A stretch of 64,000 nt of DNA from a bacterium. GTDB taxonomy: Bacteria > Bacillota > Bacilli > Lactobacillales > Streptococcaceae. The notes beneath the pieces are model-generated. The model was not told the origin of the DNA, ran no database searches, and worked only from the letters and a program-made list of their open reading frames with translations. Location of the stretch: the NCBI GenBank assembly GCA_905221545.1, contig CAJNDO010000011.1:1-64000 (forward strand), in the 5' to 3' direction. A program made the position numbers and the translations under genes. This document shows, in pieces, positions 26,077-36,137 of the stretch; the stretch's first letter is position 1, and the number at the start of each line of letters is the position of its first letter.

Positions 26077-26553
26077 CTATTTTAATAAGCTCAAAAAGTC
26101 TGAAATTGGATCATTTGGAACCATTTGAGCAGTAAGTTTAACACCTTTTTCTGCTAGTTTGTGGAAGTCTTCCACATCCTTGTCCACTACGTTGATAGAA
26201 CGTGTGATGGCGCGAGTTTCTGGTGTTTGAGACATATTCCCAACATTAAGGGTTTCAAGTGGTACACCTGCTTCGACCAAACCAAGGAAGCGGTCTGGCT
26301 TACGAGCCACGATAAAGAGACGTTGGCTATCGTATTTTCCAGCAAGAATATTGGCTGCCGCTTTTTCAATTGGCAAAATACTCAATTTCACACCTGGTGG
26401 TGTTGCAAGTTTCAAACCACTTTTTTCAACGTCATTGTTGACAACTTCGTCATCTACAACCATAATACGTGAAACATTTAGTTTTCCAGCCCAAAGATTG
26501 GCTACTTGTCCGTGGATCAAACGTCCATCGATACGGCATCCTACAATTGTCAT
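26077..26553 (-). CDS. Mannose-class PTS component IIB
   Basis: 158 residues, standard EIIB-Man length. CRIDGRLIHGQVANLW contains the phospho-His (His 14), and LNVGNMSQTPETRAITRSI is the conserved C-terminal loop. It takes phosphate from IIA and gives it to the incoming sugar. The start overlaps the bgaC stop (ATGA) and is preceded by AAAGGGGGA. Confidence 0.92.
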   Translation of the reverse strand: MTIVGCRIDGRLIHGQVANLWAGKLNVSRIMVVDDEVVNNDVEKSGLKLATPPGVKLSILPIEKAAANILAGKYDSQRLFIVARKPDRFLGLVEAGVPLETLNVGNMSQTPETRAITRSINVVDKDVEDFHKLAEKGVKLTAQMVPNDPISDFLSLLK

Positions 26554-28337
26554 AAGTTTTCCCCCTTTATGTGTTTTAGTGTAGGTTTACGAGTTAAATG
26601 AATCTCTTCTTTATATTGGCCCTCTGTTTCAAAGATAATGATGCGATTGGCACCTTCCTTAAGATAGCTATGAGGGATATAAAGCGAGAGGGTTGGGCCG
26701 ACGTTCCAAAAACGTCCTAGATTCTGCCCATTGACAAAGGCAACTCCCTTACCAAACTCAGACAAGTCTAGGTAAGTATCTTTTGGCTCTTCGATTATAA
26801 AATCATAAGCGTAAAAGGCTGGTTGTCCTTCTGTCCATCCTTTTGAAAAATCAATTTTCTCAGGATTATCTAGTGGGAGTGGATAGTGTTTCCAGTTTAG
26901 TAAGAAGTGCAAATCCTTACAAACCCCTGTCCGAATTCCCTTACGTTGCGTATCCGCTAAGAACTTATGACCATAGTTGACACGCCCCATATTTTCTACC
27001 AAGATATCCAGTCTGGATAGCGCTTTCTTTTCACCTTGATAAAAAATATCTTCCCCAATCTCTGTCTGATATTGGGTTTTGACCCACTGACCATCGACAT
27101 AAAGCTGAGCCCTATCTCGACCATCAATGATTCGAAGTCTTTCTTCTTCTGCATCCCAGTTTGTTTCTGTTCGATAGAGTAGGTAGCCATAACTTTGTCC
27201 CAGCTCCTCCATCTTTCTAGGATAAAGGCTTTCTACAGGACTAGACAAGCTATCCAAGGTTTCAAACAAGGAAACTTTTTCAACTAGTGGAATAGCATCC
27301 AACTCCATACTCTCTTTGTAGAGTGGTTCTAACTGCGGATACTCTGGGAAATGTGTCGCCATCATCTTCTTGACTGCTAAATATTTGGCAGTTGGATTTC
27401 CTTCTTCATCCAGAAGGGCATCGTAATCATAAGATGTAACTTGTGGCAGGTCCAAAGTTCCTCTAGCCGAGCAACCATTCATGAAACCAAAATTTGTACC
27501 ACCATGGAACATGTAAAGATTGATAGAGCCTTGTTCCAAAACCTCTCGAACTGCATCTGCCAATTCTTTCGGATCCCGCGTGATAATCGGCTCTTTCCAA
27601 CGATTGAACCAGCCATCCCAGAACTCCATACACATGAGTGGCCATTTCTTACCATGCTCATCAAAGAATTCCTGCATCTGTGAAAAATTATAAGGTGCCT
27701 TAGAACCAAAGTTCCCTGTTACAAAGAGGTCATCTTCGATTAAGGTTCCAGCTTTCAGAGTAGCTCGCCATGGACCATCTGATGTAAAGAGGGGACAGGT
27801 TACGCCACGCTCTTCCATCAACTGTCGAATGGCTCTCAGGTAAGCCTTATCTTCTCCATAAGAACCATACTCATTTTCAACCTGCATCATGAGGATGTTG
27901 CCACCATTGTCCAACAAATGTGGAACCAACCGTGACAAGAGCTGGTCATAGTAGCGACCTACAGCTTCAATATAGGCTGGATCTGAGGAACGAAGCCTCA
28001 TATTCTTTGTTAAGAGCCAGGCTGGTAAACCACCGAATTCCCACTCCGCACAGATAAAGGGAGACGGACGAACAATCGCATAGAGACCCAAATCTTGTGC
28101 TGTCTGAAGAAATCGCTCCAAATCCAGAGCCCCTTCAAAGTGAAACTCACCCTCACGAGGCTCGTGTAAATTCCAAGCCACATAAGTCTCTACCGTATTA
28201 AAGCCAAGAGCCTTCAAGTTATAGAGCGAATGATACCAATCCTCTTGAGGAACCCTAAAATAATGAATGGCGCCAGATAAAATCTTAAATGATTTTCCAT
28301 CGAGATAGAAATCATCTCGTATCTCAAATCGTGTCAT
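26550..28337 (-). CDS. bgaC: Beta-galactosidase, glycoside hydrolase family 35
   Basis: 595 residues from ATG 28337 (MTRFEIRDDFYLDGK). An upstream in-frame TTG exists, but AAAGGT lies well placed for 28337. GH35 barrel with the acid/base Glu in MMQVENEYGSYGED (about 155) and the nucleophile Glu in MCMEFWDGWF (about 232); a C-terminal beta-sandwich follows. No signal peptide, no LPXTG. Pneumococcal BgaC removes terminal Gal beta-1,3-GlcNAc and is found on the surface despite lacking a signal. It leads the operon with the PTS and agaS. Confidence 0.93.
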   Translation of the reverse strand: MTRFEIRDDFYLDGKSFKILSGAIHYFRVPQEDWYHSLYNLKALGFNTVETYVAWNLHEPREGEFHFEGALDLERFLQTAQDLGLYAIVRPSPFICAEWEFGGLPAWLLTKNMRLRSSDPAYIEAVGRYYDQLLSRLVPHLLDNGGNILMMQVENEYGSYGEDKAYLRAIRQLMEERGVTCPLFTSDGPWRATLKAGTLIEDDLFVTGNFGSKAPYNFSQMQEFFDEHGKKWPLMCMEFWDGWFNRWKEPIITRDPKELADAVREVLEQGSINLYMFHGGTNFGFMNGCSARGTLDLPQVTSYDYDALLDEEGNPTAKYLAVKKMMATHFPEYPQLEPLYKESMELDAIPLVEKVSLFETLDSLSSPVESLYPRKMEELGQSYGYLLYRTETNWDAEEERLRIIDGRDRAQLYVDGQWVKTQYQTEIGEDIFYQGEKKALSRLDILVENMGRVNYGHKFLADTQRKGIRTGVCKDLHFLLNWKHYPLPLDNPEKIDFSKGWTEGQPAFYAYDFIIEEPKDTYLDLSEFGKGVAFVNGQNLGRFWNVGPTLSLYIPHSYLKEGANRIIIFETEGQYKEEIHLTRKPTLKHIKGENL

Positions 28338-28358
28338 AAAACTACCTTTTGATTGCAA

Positions 28359-28374
28359 AAGTTTGCGCTTTCAT
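28359..28374 (-). promoter_or_regulatory. Catabolite-responsive element (cre) before bgaC
   Basis: Minus strand ATGAAAGCGCAAACTT fits the cre consensus WTGNNARCGNWWWCAW at all but one position. It lies about 15 bases after the -10, where CcpA would block transcription. This predicts glucose repression of the operon. Confidence 0.7.
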
Positions 28375-28388
28375 TTATTGTTATATTA

Positions 28389-28417
28389 AATATAGCGCAA
28401 TCATTCATGTTTGTCAA
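28389..28417 (-). promoter_or_regulatory. bgaC operon promoter
   Basis: Minus strand -35 TTGACA (28412-28417), 17-base spacer, -10 TATATT (28389-28394). An inverted repeat TTGCGC...GCGCAA spans the -10 and the cre site. Confidence 0.8.
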
Positions 28418-28475
28418 TAGTCTTAACTAGATTATTTAAAATTTTTCTATTTTTTTACTAACTTTTAGGCAAAAT

Positions 28476-28495
28476 ACTTATAAAATCGTATAAGT
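28476..28495. promoter_or_regulatory. Palindromic operator, probable GntR (BgaR) site
   Basis: Perfect inverted repeat ACTTATA-N6-TATAAGT between the divergent bgaC and regulator genes. GntR/HutC-type repressors bind such sites. Two further GTATAA motifs lie at 28529-28545. Confidence 0.55.
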
Positions 28496-28670
28496 CCTGG
28501 AACTTCGCTCTTTTTCGCCAAAAACCTTGTATAAAAATGTATAAAACCCTGATTATTTAGATGTAAATTAACCTTTTAGCCTATTATTTTAATTTTTTAT
28601 TCAAAAGACTACTATTCTTTTCTTTTTTATGGTAAAATCTTTTATGGAAAAGGAAAATCGAGGTGAAAAT

Positions 28671-29387
28671 ATGGCAATTCCTAAATATCAATATATAAAA
28701 GACGAATTAAAGAACAAAATCATCTCTGGTCAATTCGCCAGTGGAGATAAATTTTACACTGAAGCTGAATTGATTTCAATGTATGATGTGAGTTCTATCA
28801 CAGTTGTCCGCGCCTTAAACGACCTTGCCAAAGATGGCTATATTGTCCGCCAACAAGGAAAGGGTACATTCGTTTCACGCGCACGCAAACACAAACTCGT
28901 GGAGTTTTCAGATGTAGAAGTTTTTGAAACTAAAGATGATAAAGTGACCGTCCTTTCTATTGAACGCGGAAATAAACTAAGCTACTTAGAAAAACTTGGA
29001 TTACGTGGTGACCAGTTCTACTATAAGATTGAGCGCGTACGTAAATCAAACGGTGTTGTATACATCTACCATACATCTTACATTCCAGAACAATACATCA
29101 ACGCAAATTATCCAAACCTTGAATACTATAGCTCTATCTATAGCCGTTTCAAATTGGATTACCACATTCACATGAATGATGAACACTTTGAAGAAATCAA
29201 TGAAATAGCATTTCCAACTCCAGAACACGTGGTTTCCATTCTAGGAATCAATGATCAATTCCCTACTGTCCTTCAGACCAAGATTACGAAACTCGAATCT
29301 ACTGGTCAAGTTTTGGAATATAGTGAAACCTACAAACGATCTGATTACTACAAGATTAAATTCATCTCATGTGACCGTGATCACTAA
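28671..29387 (+). CDS. bgaR: GntR/HutC-family transcriptional regulator of the bgaC operon
   Basis: 238 residues from ATG 28671 (MAIPKYQYIKDELKN), with GAGGTG 5 bases upstream; the longer frame from 28629 lacks a ribosome site. Winged helix at 1-70 (SGQFASGDKFYTEAELISMY; SITVVRALNDLAKDGYIVRQ), then a UTRA ligand-binding domain (90-230). Such regulators bind a sugar phosphate. It is divergent from bgaC, and in pneumococcus BgaR represses bgaC. Confidence 0.88.
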   Translation: MAIPKYQYIKDELKNKIISGQFASGDKFYTEAELISMYDVSSITVVRALNDLAKDGYIVRQQGKGTFVSRARKHKLVEFSDVEVFETKDDKVTVLSIERGNKLSYLEKLGLRGDQFYYKIERVRKSNGVVYIYHTSYIPEQYINANYPNLEYYSSIYSRFKLDYHIHMNDEHFEEINEIAFPTPEHVVSILGINDQFPTVLQTKITKLESTGQVLEYSETYKRSDYYKIKFISCDRDH

Positions 29388-29394
29388 GAAGAAA

Positions 29395-29421
29395 GCCTGA
29401 GCCTCATCGCTTGGGCCTTTT
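29395..29421 (+). terminator. Terminator of bgaR
   Basis: Stem GCCTGAGC/GCTTGGGC with two G-T pairs, loop CTCATC, then CTTTTC, 8 bases after the bgaR stop. Confidence 0.6.
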
Positions 29422-29539
29422 CTATGCTTATTATATCCCATCAAAACTGTATTTTCTATATGTCAATGAAGATTGATTAAATTTGTTTAAATTTTACTAA
29501 AATATTGGGAATCTTTTTAGCAAAAAAGCTTTAATAAAC

Positions 29540-29597
29540 AAGAAAAACCGAGGTTCTTCTACTCCAGTAAATAGAGTAATAGAACTTCGATTTTATT
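29540..29597 (-). terminator. Terminator of the purine operon
   Basis: Long imperfect hairpin: on the minus strand AAATCGAAGTTCT...TTACTC pairs with GAGTA...AGAACCTCGG, followed by TTTTTC. It lies just after the purB stop. The whole stretch 29422-29539 between bgaR and here shows no gene. Confidence 0.75.
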
Positions 29598-29601
29598 TTA
29601 A

Positions 29602-30897
29602 TTATCCTAGTCCAAGACGTTCAAAGATATCATCCACTCGTTTAGTGTAGTAAAGAGGGTTGAAAATCTCATCGATTTCCTCTTGTGTCAAACGTGATGT
29701 CACTTCTGGATCTGCTTCAAGAAGCGGTTTAAAGTCTACTTGATTGTCCCAAGAGTAGGCTGTTTTTGGTTGTACCAAGTCATAGGCTTGCTCACGTGTC
29801 ATGCCTTTCTCAATCAAGGTCAACATAGCACGTTGGCTAAAGATCAGACCAAAAGTCGAGTTCATGTTGCGGATCATGTTTTCTGGGAAGACTGTCAAAT
29901 TCTTGACAATATTTCCAAAGCGGTTGAGCATGTAGTCAATCAAAATAGTCGTATCTGGTGTGATGATACGCTCAGCTGATGAGTGAGAAATGTCGCGTTC
30001 ATGCCAGAGAGCAACGTTCTCATAAGCCGTAATCATGTGACCACGGATAACACGCGCCAAACCTGTCATGTTTTCAGAACCAATAGGGTTGCGTTTGTGC
30101 GGCATTGCTGAAGACCCTTTTTGACCTTTAGCAAAGAATTCTTCCACTTCGCGTTGTTCAGACTTTTGCAAACCACGAATTTCTGTTGCCATACGTTCGA
30201 TTGAAGTCGCGATGCTAGCAAGAACTGCAAAGTACTCAGCGTGAAGGTCACGAGGAAGGACTTGTGTAGAGATCTCTTGGGCACGGATGCCAAGCTTGTC
30301 GCAGACGTATTTTTCAACGAATGGTGGAATGTTGGCAAAGTTCCCAACCGCACCAGAAATCTTACCAGCTTCCACACCAGCAGCCGCATGCTCGAAACGC
30401 TCGATATTGCGCTTCATTTCGCTGTACCAAGTCGCCAATTTAAGACCAAAAGTTGTAGGCTCAGCATGCACACCGTGGGTACGACCCATCATGATGGTGA
30501 ACTTGTGCTCCTTGGCCTTGTCAGCGATGATGTTGGTGAAGTTTTCAAGGTCACGACGGATGATGTCGTTAGCCTGCTTGTAAAGGTAACCGTAGGCCGT
30601 ATCTACCACGTCGGTCGATGTCAACCCATAGTGAACCCACTTGCGCTCCTCACCAAGAGTCTCAGAAACCGCACGCGTGAAAGCCACCACATCGTGGCGA
30701 GTCTCCTGCTCAATCTCCAAAATACGGTCGATGTCAAAGTCCGCCTTCTCGCGAATCAAAGCCACATCTTCCTTAGGGATTTCCCCCAACTCAGCCCATG
30801 CCTCATCAGCCAAGATTTCCACCTCAAGCCAAGCACGGTATTTATTTTCTTCACTCCAAATATTCGCCATCTCAGGGCGAGAGTAACGGTTGATCAT
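29602..30897 (-). CDS. purB: Adenylosuccinate lyase
   Basis: 431 residues, typical length. Fumarase/aspartase superfamily with [29 protein letters not shown], and the signature [20 protein letters not shown]. It makes AICAR from SAICAR and AMP from adenylosuccinate. GAAAGGAA precedes the ATG. It is the last gene of the purine cluster, 70 bases after the 75-codon gene. In S. pneumoniae strH lies between purB and bgaR; here only 214 bases do. Confidence 0.96.
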   Translation of the reverse strand: MINRYSRPEMANIWSEENKYRAWLEVEILADEAWAELGEIPKEDVALIREKADFDIDRILEIEQETRHDVVAFTRAVSETLGEERKWVHYGLTSTDVVDTAYGYLYKQANDIIRRDLENFTNIIADKAKEHKFTIMMGRTHGVHAEPTTFGLKLATWYSEMKRNIERFEHAAAGVEAGKISGAVGNFANIPPFVEKYVCDKLGIRAQEISTQVLPRDLHAEYFAVLASIATSIERMATEIRGLQKSEQREVEEFFAKGQKGSSAMPHKRNPIGSENMTGLARVIRGHMITAYENVALWHERDISHSSAERIITPDTTILIDYMLNRFGNIVKNLTVFPENMIRNMNSTFGLIFSQRAMLTLIEKGMTREQAYDLVQPKTAYSWDNQVDFKPLLEADPEVTSRLTQEEIDEIFNPLYYTKRVDDIFERLGLG

Positions 30898-30967
30898 GTT
30901 GTTAATTTTTCCTTTCTTTTTCTACTTCACGATGTGCAAACAAATCATAGAACATTGATTAGCCAAA

Positions 30968-31195
30968 TTATTCAAATTCTTCTTTCCCAATCCATACAGA
31001 CGGGTAATGTTCCAATGAATTAAGGTCTGTATCTAGTGACAAGTCATAAATTGCTAAATAGTTTTCAGGATATTGAGCAACCAGCTCTTCATATTTGGCC
31101 TTTACCTTTTCGTGATCACTACTAGCATACAAGACTTCAACGACTGCTCCAGTCTTATCTTTTTCTACAAAAGCATTAACAATAATTTGTATCAT
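30968..31195 (-). CDS. Small conserved protein of the purine operon
   Basis: 75 residues, acidic, no membrane segment: MIQIIVNAFVEKDKTGAVVE and an alternating strand/helix pattern. It begins 9 bases after purK and so is co-transcribed. A gene of this size at this place is also present in S. pneumoniae. Function unknown to me. Confidence 0.75.
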   Translation of the reverse strand: MIQIIVNAFVEKDKTGAVVEVLYASSDHEKVKAKYEELVAQYPENYLAIYDLSLDTDLNSLEHYPSVWIGKEEFE

Positions 31196-31204
31196 AGGCT
31201 TGTC

Positions 31205-32296
31205 CTAAAAATCAATCCCTTTTCCAAACTCAACCACGCTATCTGGCACATCACTAAACACAGTCACATGCCCCATTTTGCGGTTGTGCTTCGCTTCTAT
31301 TTTACCATACATGTGGAGGTGGGCGCTTGGATTTTCTGTGACATATTTTTCAGCGACCTCGACATGCTGGCCGAGAACATTGAGCATGACGGCAGGTGCA
31401 TGTAGTTTGATGGCTGGCAATGGTGCTCCCAGAACACCCAAGATATGGGTGTCAAACTGTGAAAAATCACAAGCTTCAATTGAATAGTGACCTGAGTTAT
31501 GTGGGCGTGGGGCGATTTCGTTGACAATGATGTCATCAGCTGTCGCAAACATTTCCACACAAAGTGTTCCAGACAAGTTTAGTTGTTCTGCAATTCGCAC
31601 TGCCATGACTTTAGCTTTTTCAGCTAGACTATCAGAAATGCGAGCTGGCACGATGGTCTTAGACAAGATATTGTTGCGGTGGATATTTTCCTGAACTGGG
31701 AATACCGTCACATCCTTGCCATTTCCTGAGACGATAACAGAAATTTCAAGGTCAAAATTGACGAATTCTTCCAAAACGCAGTCTGCTGAGTCTGCTAGCG
31801 CATAGGCTTCTGCCAAGTCTGCTTCTGAACGAATAACCTTTTGACCATGGCCATCGTAACCACCGGTCGCTGTCTTGAGAACATAGTTTTTAGACAGGTC
31901 AATATCTGACAAATCTTGACTTGAAGTCACAACCTTGTAGGGTGCAACTGTCACTTGAGCCTTGTTTGCAAGAAAGTCCTTTTCAAAAATACGATTTTGT
32001 GAAATGCGGAGCAGGTCCGTTCCTTGAGGAAGCTGACCATCTTTGATAACAGCATCCTGACCGTCAGCGTCGACATTTTCAAATTCATAAGTGAGAACAT
32101 CACATCGATCTGCCAACTGACGGAGGGCATCCACATCGTTATATGGTGCCACAATGATTTCCGCCACGCGAGAGGCCGGGCAATCAGCCGCAGGATCCAG
32201 AGCGATAACCTTGTGGCCCATGTAGATAGCAGAAATAGCCATCATTTGACCTAGCTGGCCACCACCGATAATTCCGATTGTTTTAGATGAGCTCAT
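31205..32296 (-). CDS. purK: N5-carboxyaminoimidazole ribonucleotide synthase
   Basis: 363 residues from ATG 32296 ([19 protein letters not shown]), overlapping the purE stop by 14 bases. ATP-grasp enzyme: [18 protein letters not shown] for ATP binding, [16 protein letters not shown] and [18 protein letters not shown] for Mg2+ and product. It makes N5-CAIR from AIR, ATP and bicarbonate, which PurE then rearranges. Confidence 0.95.
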   Translation of the reverse strand: MSSSKTIGIIGGGQLGQMMAISAIYMGHKVIALDPAADCPASRVAEIIVAPYNDVDALRQLADRCDVLTYEFENVDADGQDAVIKDGQLPQGTDLLRISQNRIFEKDFLANKAQVTVAPYKVVTSSQDLSDIDLSKNYVLKTATGGYDGHGQKVIRSEADLAEAYALADSADCVLEEFVNFDLEISVIVSGNGKDVTVFPVQENIHRNNILSKTIVPARISDSLAEKAKVMAVRIAEQLNLSGTLCVEMFATADDIIVNEIAPRPHNSGHYSIEACDFSQFDTHILGVLGAPLPAIKLHAPAVMLNVLGQHVEVAEKYVTENPSAHLHMYGKIEAKHNRKMGHVTVFSDVPDSVVEFGKGIDF

Positions 32297-32774
32297 TTGT
32301 AGACTCCTCTGCAATTTTTCCTTGTTCTTCTGCAAAATCTGCCAAAGCTGTCGCGATAGCCTGATCTTCTACTGAAAGAAGACGGAGGGCAAAGAGGGCA
32401 GCATTAGTCGCACCAGCTTCCCCGATAGCCATCGTCGCAACCGGTACGCCACCCGGCATCTGCACGATAGAGTAGAGTGAATCCACGCCACTAAGAGCAC
32501 GCGATTTGACAGGCACCCCGATGACAGGAAGGGTTGTTTTAGCAGCCACCATACCTGGCAAATGGGCTGCGCCTCCAGCACCTGCGATGATGACCTTAAT
32601 ACCACAGCTACGGGCTTCTTCTGCATGCTTGAACATGAGGTCTGGTGTGCGGTGGGCAGATACAACCTTCTTTTCGTAAGCAACGCTGAAGCGGTCTAGG
32701 ACTTCGGCGGTTTTTTGCATGGTTGCCCAGTCGGATTTTGAGCCCATGATGATGGAAATAATTGGTTTGGTCAT
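32283..32774 (-). CDS. purE: N5-carboxyaminoimidazole ribonucleotide mutase
   Basis: 163 residues from ATG 32774 ([19 protein letters not shown]), with GAAAGGAA upstream. Class I PurE with GSKSDW phosphate loop, SAHRTPD with the catalytic His, and [12 protein letters not shown]. It converts N5-CAIR to CAIR and forms an octamer. Coupled to purK by overlap. Confidence 0.96.
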   Translation of the reverse strand: MTKPIISIIMGSKSDWATMQKTAEVLDRFSVAYEKKVVSAHRTPDLMFKHAEEARSCGIKVIIAGAGGAAHLPGMVAAKTTLPVIGVPVKSRALSGVDSLYSIVQMPGGVPVATMAIGEAGATNAALFALRLLSVEDQAIATALADFAEEQGKIAEESTNELI

Positions 32775-33005
32775 AATTTTCCTTTCTTTTTTCAATCACC
32801 TTAGGTTGTGAGGGACGGCAACAGCCACCAAAGGTGTCTCATGCCTAAATTGGAAGCCCAAAGTCTTCCAATTTCTCTGAACAATTGGATTGTCATCCAA
32901 TCGTTCTTTCACAGCGGAGGTGATTGTTCTATATTAGCTCTCTAACGCTCGCAAGTTATGCGACAATTATTGTACTTTGCGACTGCGTCGCTTTTTCTTA
33001 TATCT
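32775..33005 (-). other. Intercistronic region purD-purE with several hairpins
   Basis: 231 bases with no credible gene. On the minus strand in order: GCGACGCAGTCGC, AACGATTGGATGACAATCCAATTGTT (palindromic), TTGGAAGACTTTGGGCTTCCAA. None ends in a T-run. This may be a structured regulatory or processing region inside the operon. Confidence 0.45.
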
Positions 33006-34268
33006 TTATCTAATTGCCTTACTTCCGATATCTTTTCGGTAAAAGAGGCCTTCTGTTTTTTGTTGGGAGAGTTCTTGGTAGATGGTTTCTTGGGCTTCTT
33101 TGACGGTGTCGGCTGTGGTGACGAGCATATAGACTCGTCCACCGTTTGATAGCAGTGCTCTGCTATTTTCCGAAAACTTAGCCCCTGCATAGTAGGTGAT
33201 GATATCTCCCTCGGTTTTGGCTGGCAACTTGACACCTTTTTCGTAATCTAGCGGGTATCCCTTGGATGCGACAACCACACCCAGAGTCACACCCTTGTCG
33301 TTCCACGTAATGTTTGGCTCCTTACCATCGAGGATATCCGTGATATTTTGCGCAAAATCAGAGGTTAATCGAGGTAGAATAATCTGAGTTTCAGGATCTC
33401 CGAAACGAGCGTTGAACTCAATGACTTTCGGTCCATCTGCTGTTAAGATAAGCCCTGCGTAAAGGACACCAAGATACGGACGACCTTCTTTGATCATCCC
33501 TTCAAGAACTGGCTTGACAATAGTCTCGACCGCTGTGTCAACCACGCTCTGTGGCAAGTGAGGAACTGGCGCATAGGCACCCATCCCGCCAGTGTTAGGC
33601 CCCTTATCGCCATCGTAGGCACGTTTGTGGTCCTGAGCCGTTGGCATGATGTAGAATTTGTCCCCATTGACAAAGGCAAAGAGAGAGAACTCTTCTCCGT
33701 CAAGGAATTCCTCGATAACAACACGCGCACCAGAGTCCCCAAATTTATTGTCTAAGAGCATCTCGTGAGCGGCTTCTACTGCTTGCTCTACTGTCTCAGC
33801 AACAACGACACCTTTCCCAAGTGCCAAACCATCCGCCTTGACGACAATTGGAGCGCCTTTCTCCTCGATATAAGCCTTAGCCTCCCCGAAATCTGAAAAT
33901 GTGCCGTAGGCTGCTGTCGGAACGTCGTATTTAACCATGATTTCCTTGGCAAAATCCTTGGACCACTCCAGCTCCGCTGCAGCCCTAGTCGGACCAAAAG
34001 CCTTGAGCCCAGCTGTATTAAAATCATCCACAATCCCAGCCGCAAGGGCGTCATCTGGACCAATGAAGGACCAAGCAATATCGTTGGCTTTTGCAAACTC
34101 AATCAATTTAGAATGTTCGGAAATAGAAATGTCCACCAATTCCAGACCATCCAGAGTCATTCCGTCATTTCCAGGAGCTACAAAGACTTGTTCAACGCCT
34201 TTTGATTCAAGCAACTTCTTAGCAATCGCATGTTCACGACCACCAGAACCGACAACTAACAGTTTCAT
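33006..34268 (-). CDS. purD: Phosphoribosylamine-glycine ligase
   Basis: 420 residues. ATP-grasp with the start MKLLVVGSGGREHAIAKKL, the APIVVKADGLALGKGVVVA ATP loop and the signature RFGDPETQ. It makes GAR from phosphoribosylamine, glycine and ATP. GAGGTTGTGAG stands before the ATG. Member of the purine operon, about 120 bases after purH. Confidence 0.96.
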   Translation of the reverse strand: MKLLVVGSGGREHAIAKKLLESKGVEQVFVAPGNDGMTLDGLELVDISISEHSKLIEFAKANDIAWSFIGPDDALAAGIVDDFNTAGLKAFGPTRAAAELEWSKDFAKEIMVKYDVPTAAYGTFSDFGEAKAYIEEKGAPIVVKADGLALGKGVVVAETVEQAVEAAHEMLLDNKFGDSGARVVIEEFLDGEEFSLFAFVNGDKFYIMPTAQDHKRAYDGDKGPNTGGMGAYAPVPHLPQSVVDTAVETIVKPVLEGMIKEGRPYLGVLYAGLILTADGPKVIEFNARFGDPETQIILPRLTSDFAQNITDILDGKEPNITWNDKGVTLGVVVASKGYPLDYEKGVKLPAKTEGDIITYYAGAKFSENSRALLSNGGRVYMLVTTADTVKEAQETIYQELSQQKTEGLFYRKDIGSKAIR

Positions 34269-34389
34269 CTCACAACCTCTTTTACGAATTATTTAATAAC
34301 ATTATATCACAAACGTTCGTATTAATCTTCTTTCACTTAGCATTTTAAGACAAAAAAGGAAAGAAACTGTTTTCTTCCCTTTCATCTTC

Positions 34390-35937
34390 TTAATGTCTAA
34401 AATGTCTCACGCCTGTGAAGACCATAGTCAAGCCGTATTTATCCGCAGCTTCGATAGACTCTTGGTCACGGACTGAGCCTCCAGGCTGGATGATGGCCTT
34501 GATTCCTGCTTTGGCAATTTCTTCCACGTTATCCGCAAATGGGAAGAAGGCATCAGAAGCAAGTACAGCGCCGTCAAGGCGGTCTTTAGCTTGGTCAATG
34601 GCGATGCGAACAGAAGCTACACGGTTAGTTTGTCCTGGTCCCACACCAAGTGTCATGTGGTCATTGGTCACAATGATCCCGTTTGATTTCACATACTTGA
34701 TGGCTTTCCAAGCAAACTCAAGTGCTGTCGCTTCTGTCTCAGTTGGTTGGCGCTTGGTCACCACCTGCCAGTCAGCTGGGCTTTCTTTGATCACGTCTTG
34801 GTTTTGCACAAGAAGTCCACCAACCACACCTGTGTATTCTCCTTCCACTTCGCTAGCCTCTTGAGCGTCAAATGGCAAGGCAAGGATACGCAAGTTTTTC
34901 TTTTTGTTGGTCAAAATGGCTAGCGCTTCATCCGTATAGCTTGGTGCGATGATGATTTCAAGGAAAACGCCGTGCATCTTCTCAGCAGTCGCAGCATCCA
35001 CCTCACGGTTAAGAACGACGATTCCACCGAAGATAGACACTGGGTCAGACTCATAAGCGTAATCCCAAGCAGTTTCGATATCATCAGCTTGACCGATACC
35101 ACATGGATTCATGTGTTTGAGGGCCACAACTGTTGGATGATCTTTGAAGTCACGAATGATACGGATAGCCGCATCCGCATCACGGATATTATTAAAGGAC
35201 AATTCCTTACCGTTGAGCTGTTTTGCTGAAGCAATCGAGTAGTCAGTCGGCAAGGCTTTTTGGTAAAAGTCCGCATCTTGTTGAGGGTTTTCCCCATAAC
35301 GCATTGGTTGCTTGAGGTCATAGGTCAAGGTCAGCTTTTCAGGTTTACTTTCTCCCACTTGAGCTGTGAAATACTCTGCAATCAAGGCATCATAAGCCGC
35401 TGTGTGACGGAAAACCTTAGCTGCCAAACGTTGACGCGTTTCGTAAGTCGTTTCACCATTGGCTGACAACTCGTCCAAAACCACTGTATAGTCAGCAGGG
35501 TCTACCACAACTGTCACGCTAGCGTGGTTTTTAGCCGCTGAACGAAGCATAGATGGCCCACCGATATCGATATTCTCCACCGCATCCGCGTAAGTCACGT
35601 CTAGTTTGAGAATGGTTTCCTTGAAAGGATAGAGGTTGACCACTACAAGATCGATAAGCTCGATTTGATTGTCCTTGGCTGCTTCCAAGTGGCTATCGAG
35701 GTCACGACGAGCGAGCAGCCCCCCGTGGATATTTGGATGAAGGGTCTTGACACGACCGTCCATCATCTCTGGAAAACCAGTCACATCATCAATCGCAATG
35801 GTCTCCACCCCAGCATTATCAAGGGCAACCTTGGTTCCACCTGTCGAGATAATCTCCCAACCAAGTTTTTTAAGTTCTTGGGCAAATTCAACAATGCCCG
35901 CTTTGTCTGAGACGCTGATTAAGGCGCGTTTAGTCAT
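34390..35937 (-). CDS. purH: Bifunctional AICAR transformylase/IMP cyclohydrolase
   Basis: 515 residues from ATG 35937 ([19 protein letters not shown]), with AAAGGAAG upstream. N-terminal MGS-like cyclohydrolase (1-140: [35 protein letters not shown]) and C-terminal transformylase with [12 protein letters not shown] and the end region VAAD-type [19 protein letters not shown]. It performs the last two steps to IMP. Confidence 0.96.
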   Translation of the reverse strand: MTKRALISVSDKAGIVEFAQELKKLGWEIISTGGTKVALDNAGVETIAIDDVTGFPEMMDGRVKTLHPNIHGGLLARRDLDSHLEAAKDNQIELIDLVVVNLYPFKETILKLDVTYADAVENIDIGGPSMLRSAAKNHASVTVVVDPADYTVVLDELSANGETTYETRQRLAAKVFRHTAAYDALIAEYFTAQVGESKPEKLTLTYDLKQPMRYGENPQQDADFYQKALPTDYSIASAKQLNGKELSFNNIRDADAAIRIIRDFKDHPTVVALKHMNPCGIGQADDIETAWDYAYESDPVSIFGGIVVLNREVDAATAEKMHGVFLEIIIAPSYTDEALAILTNKKKNLRILALPFDAQEASEVEGEYTGVVGGLLVQNQDVIKESPADWQVVTKRQPTETEATALEFAWKAIKYVKSNGIIVTNDHMTLGVGPGQTNRVASVRIAIDQAKDRLDGAVLASDAFFPFADNVEEIAKAGIKAIIQPGGSVRDQESIEAADKYGLTMVFTGVRHFRH

Positions 35938-35963
35938 GTTACTTCCTTTCATTTTCAAACTCT

Positions 35964-36137
35964 CTACTTAGGCAATTTTCTTTTCATAAAGTATAGGGAG
36001 ACGATTACCAAGACTCCTAAAATCACTGTCAGTAAAAATCTCCCCCAATAGGGAAACTCTGGGAAGAAGAAATTTACCAGTAAACGTAGAACGATTACCA
36101 AGCTAATCAAAGCAAATGTTTCCAACCATTTTTTCAT
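35964..36137 (-). CDS. 57-residue membrane peptide inside the purine operon
   Basis: ATG 36137 directly precedes the purN stop region and encodes [20 protein letters not shown], a short [10 protein letters not shown] loop and a second hydrophobic stretch, ending MKRKLPK. Two membrane segments in 57 residues, basic ends, no signal cleavage. It lies between purN and purH, where pneumococci carry a larger VanZ-like gene (SP_0049), from memory. Function unknown; the frame is intact and closely packed, so it is probably real. Confidence 0.6.
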   Translation of the reverse strand: MKKWLETFALISLVIVLRLLVNFFFPEFPYWGRFLLTVILGVLVIVSLYFMKRKLPK

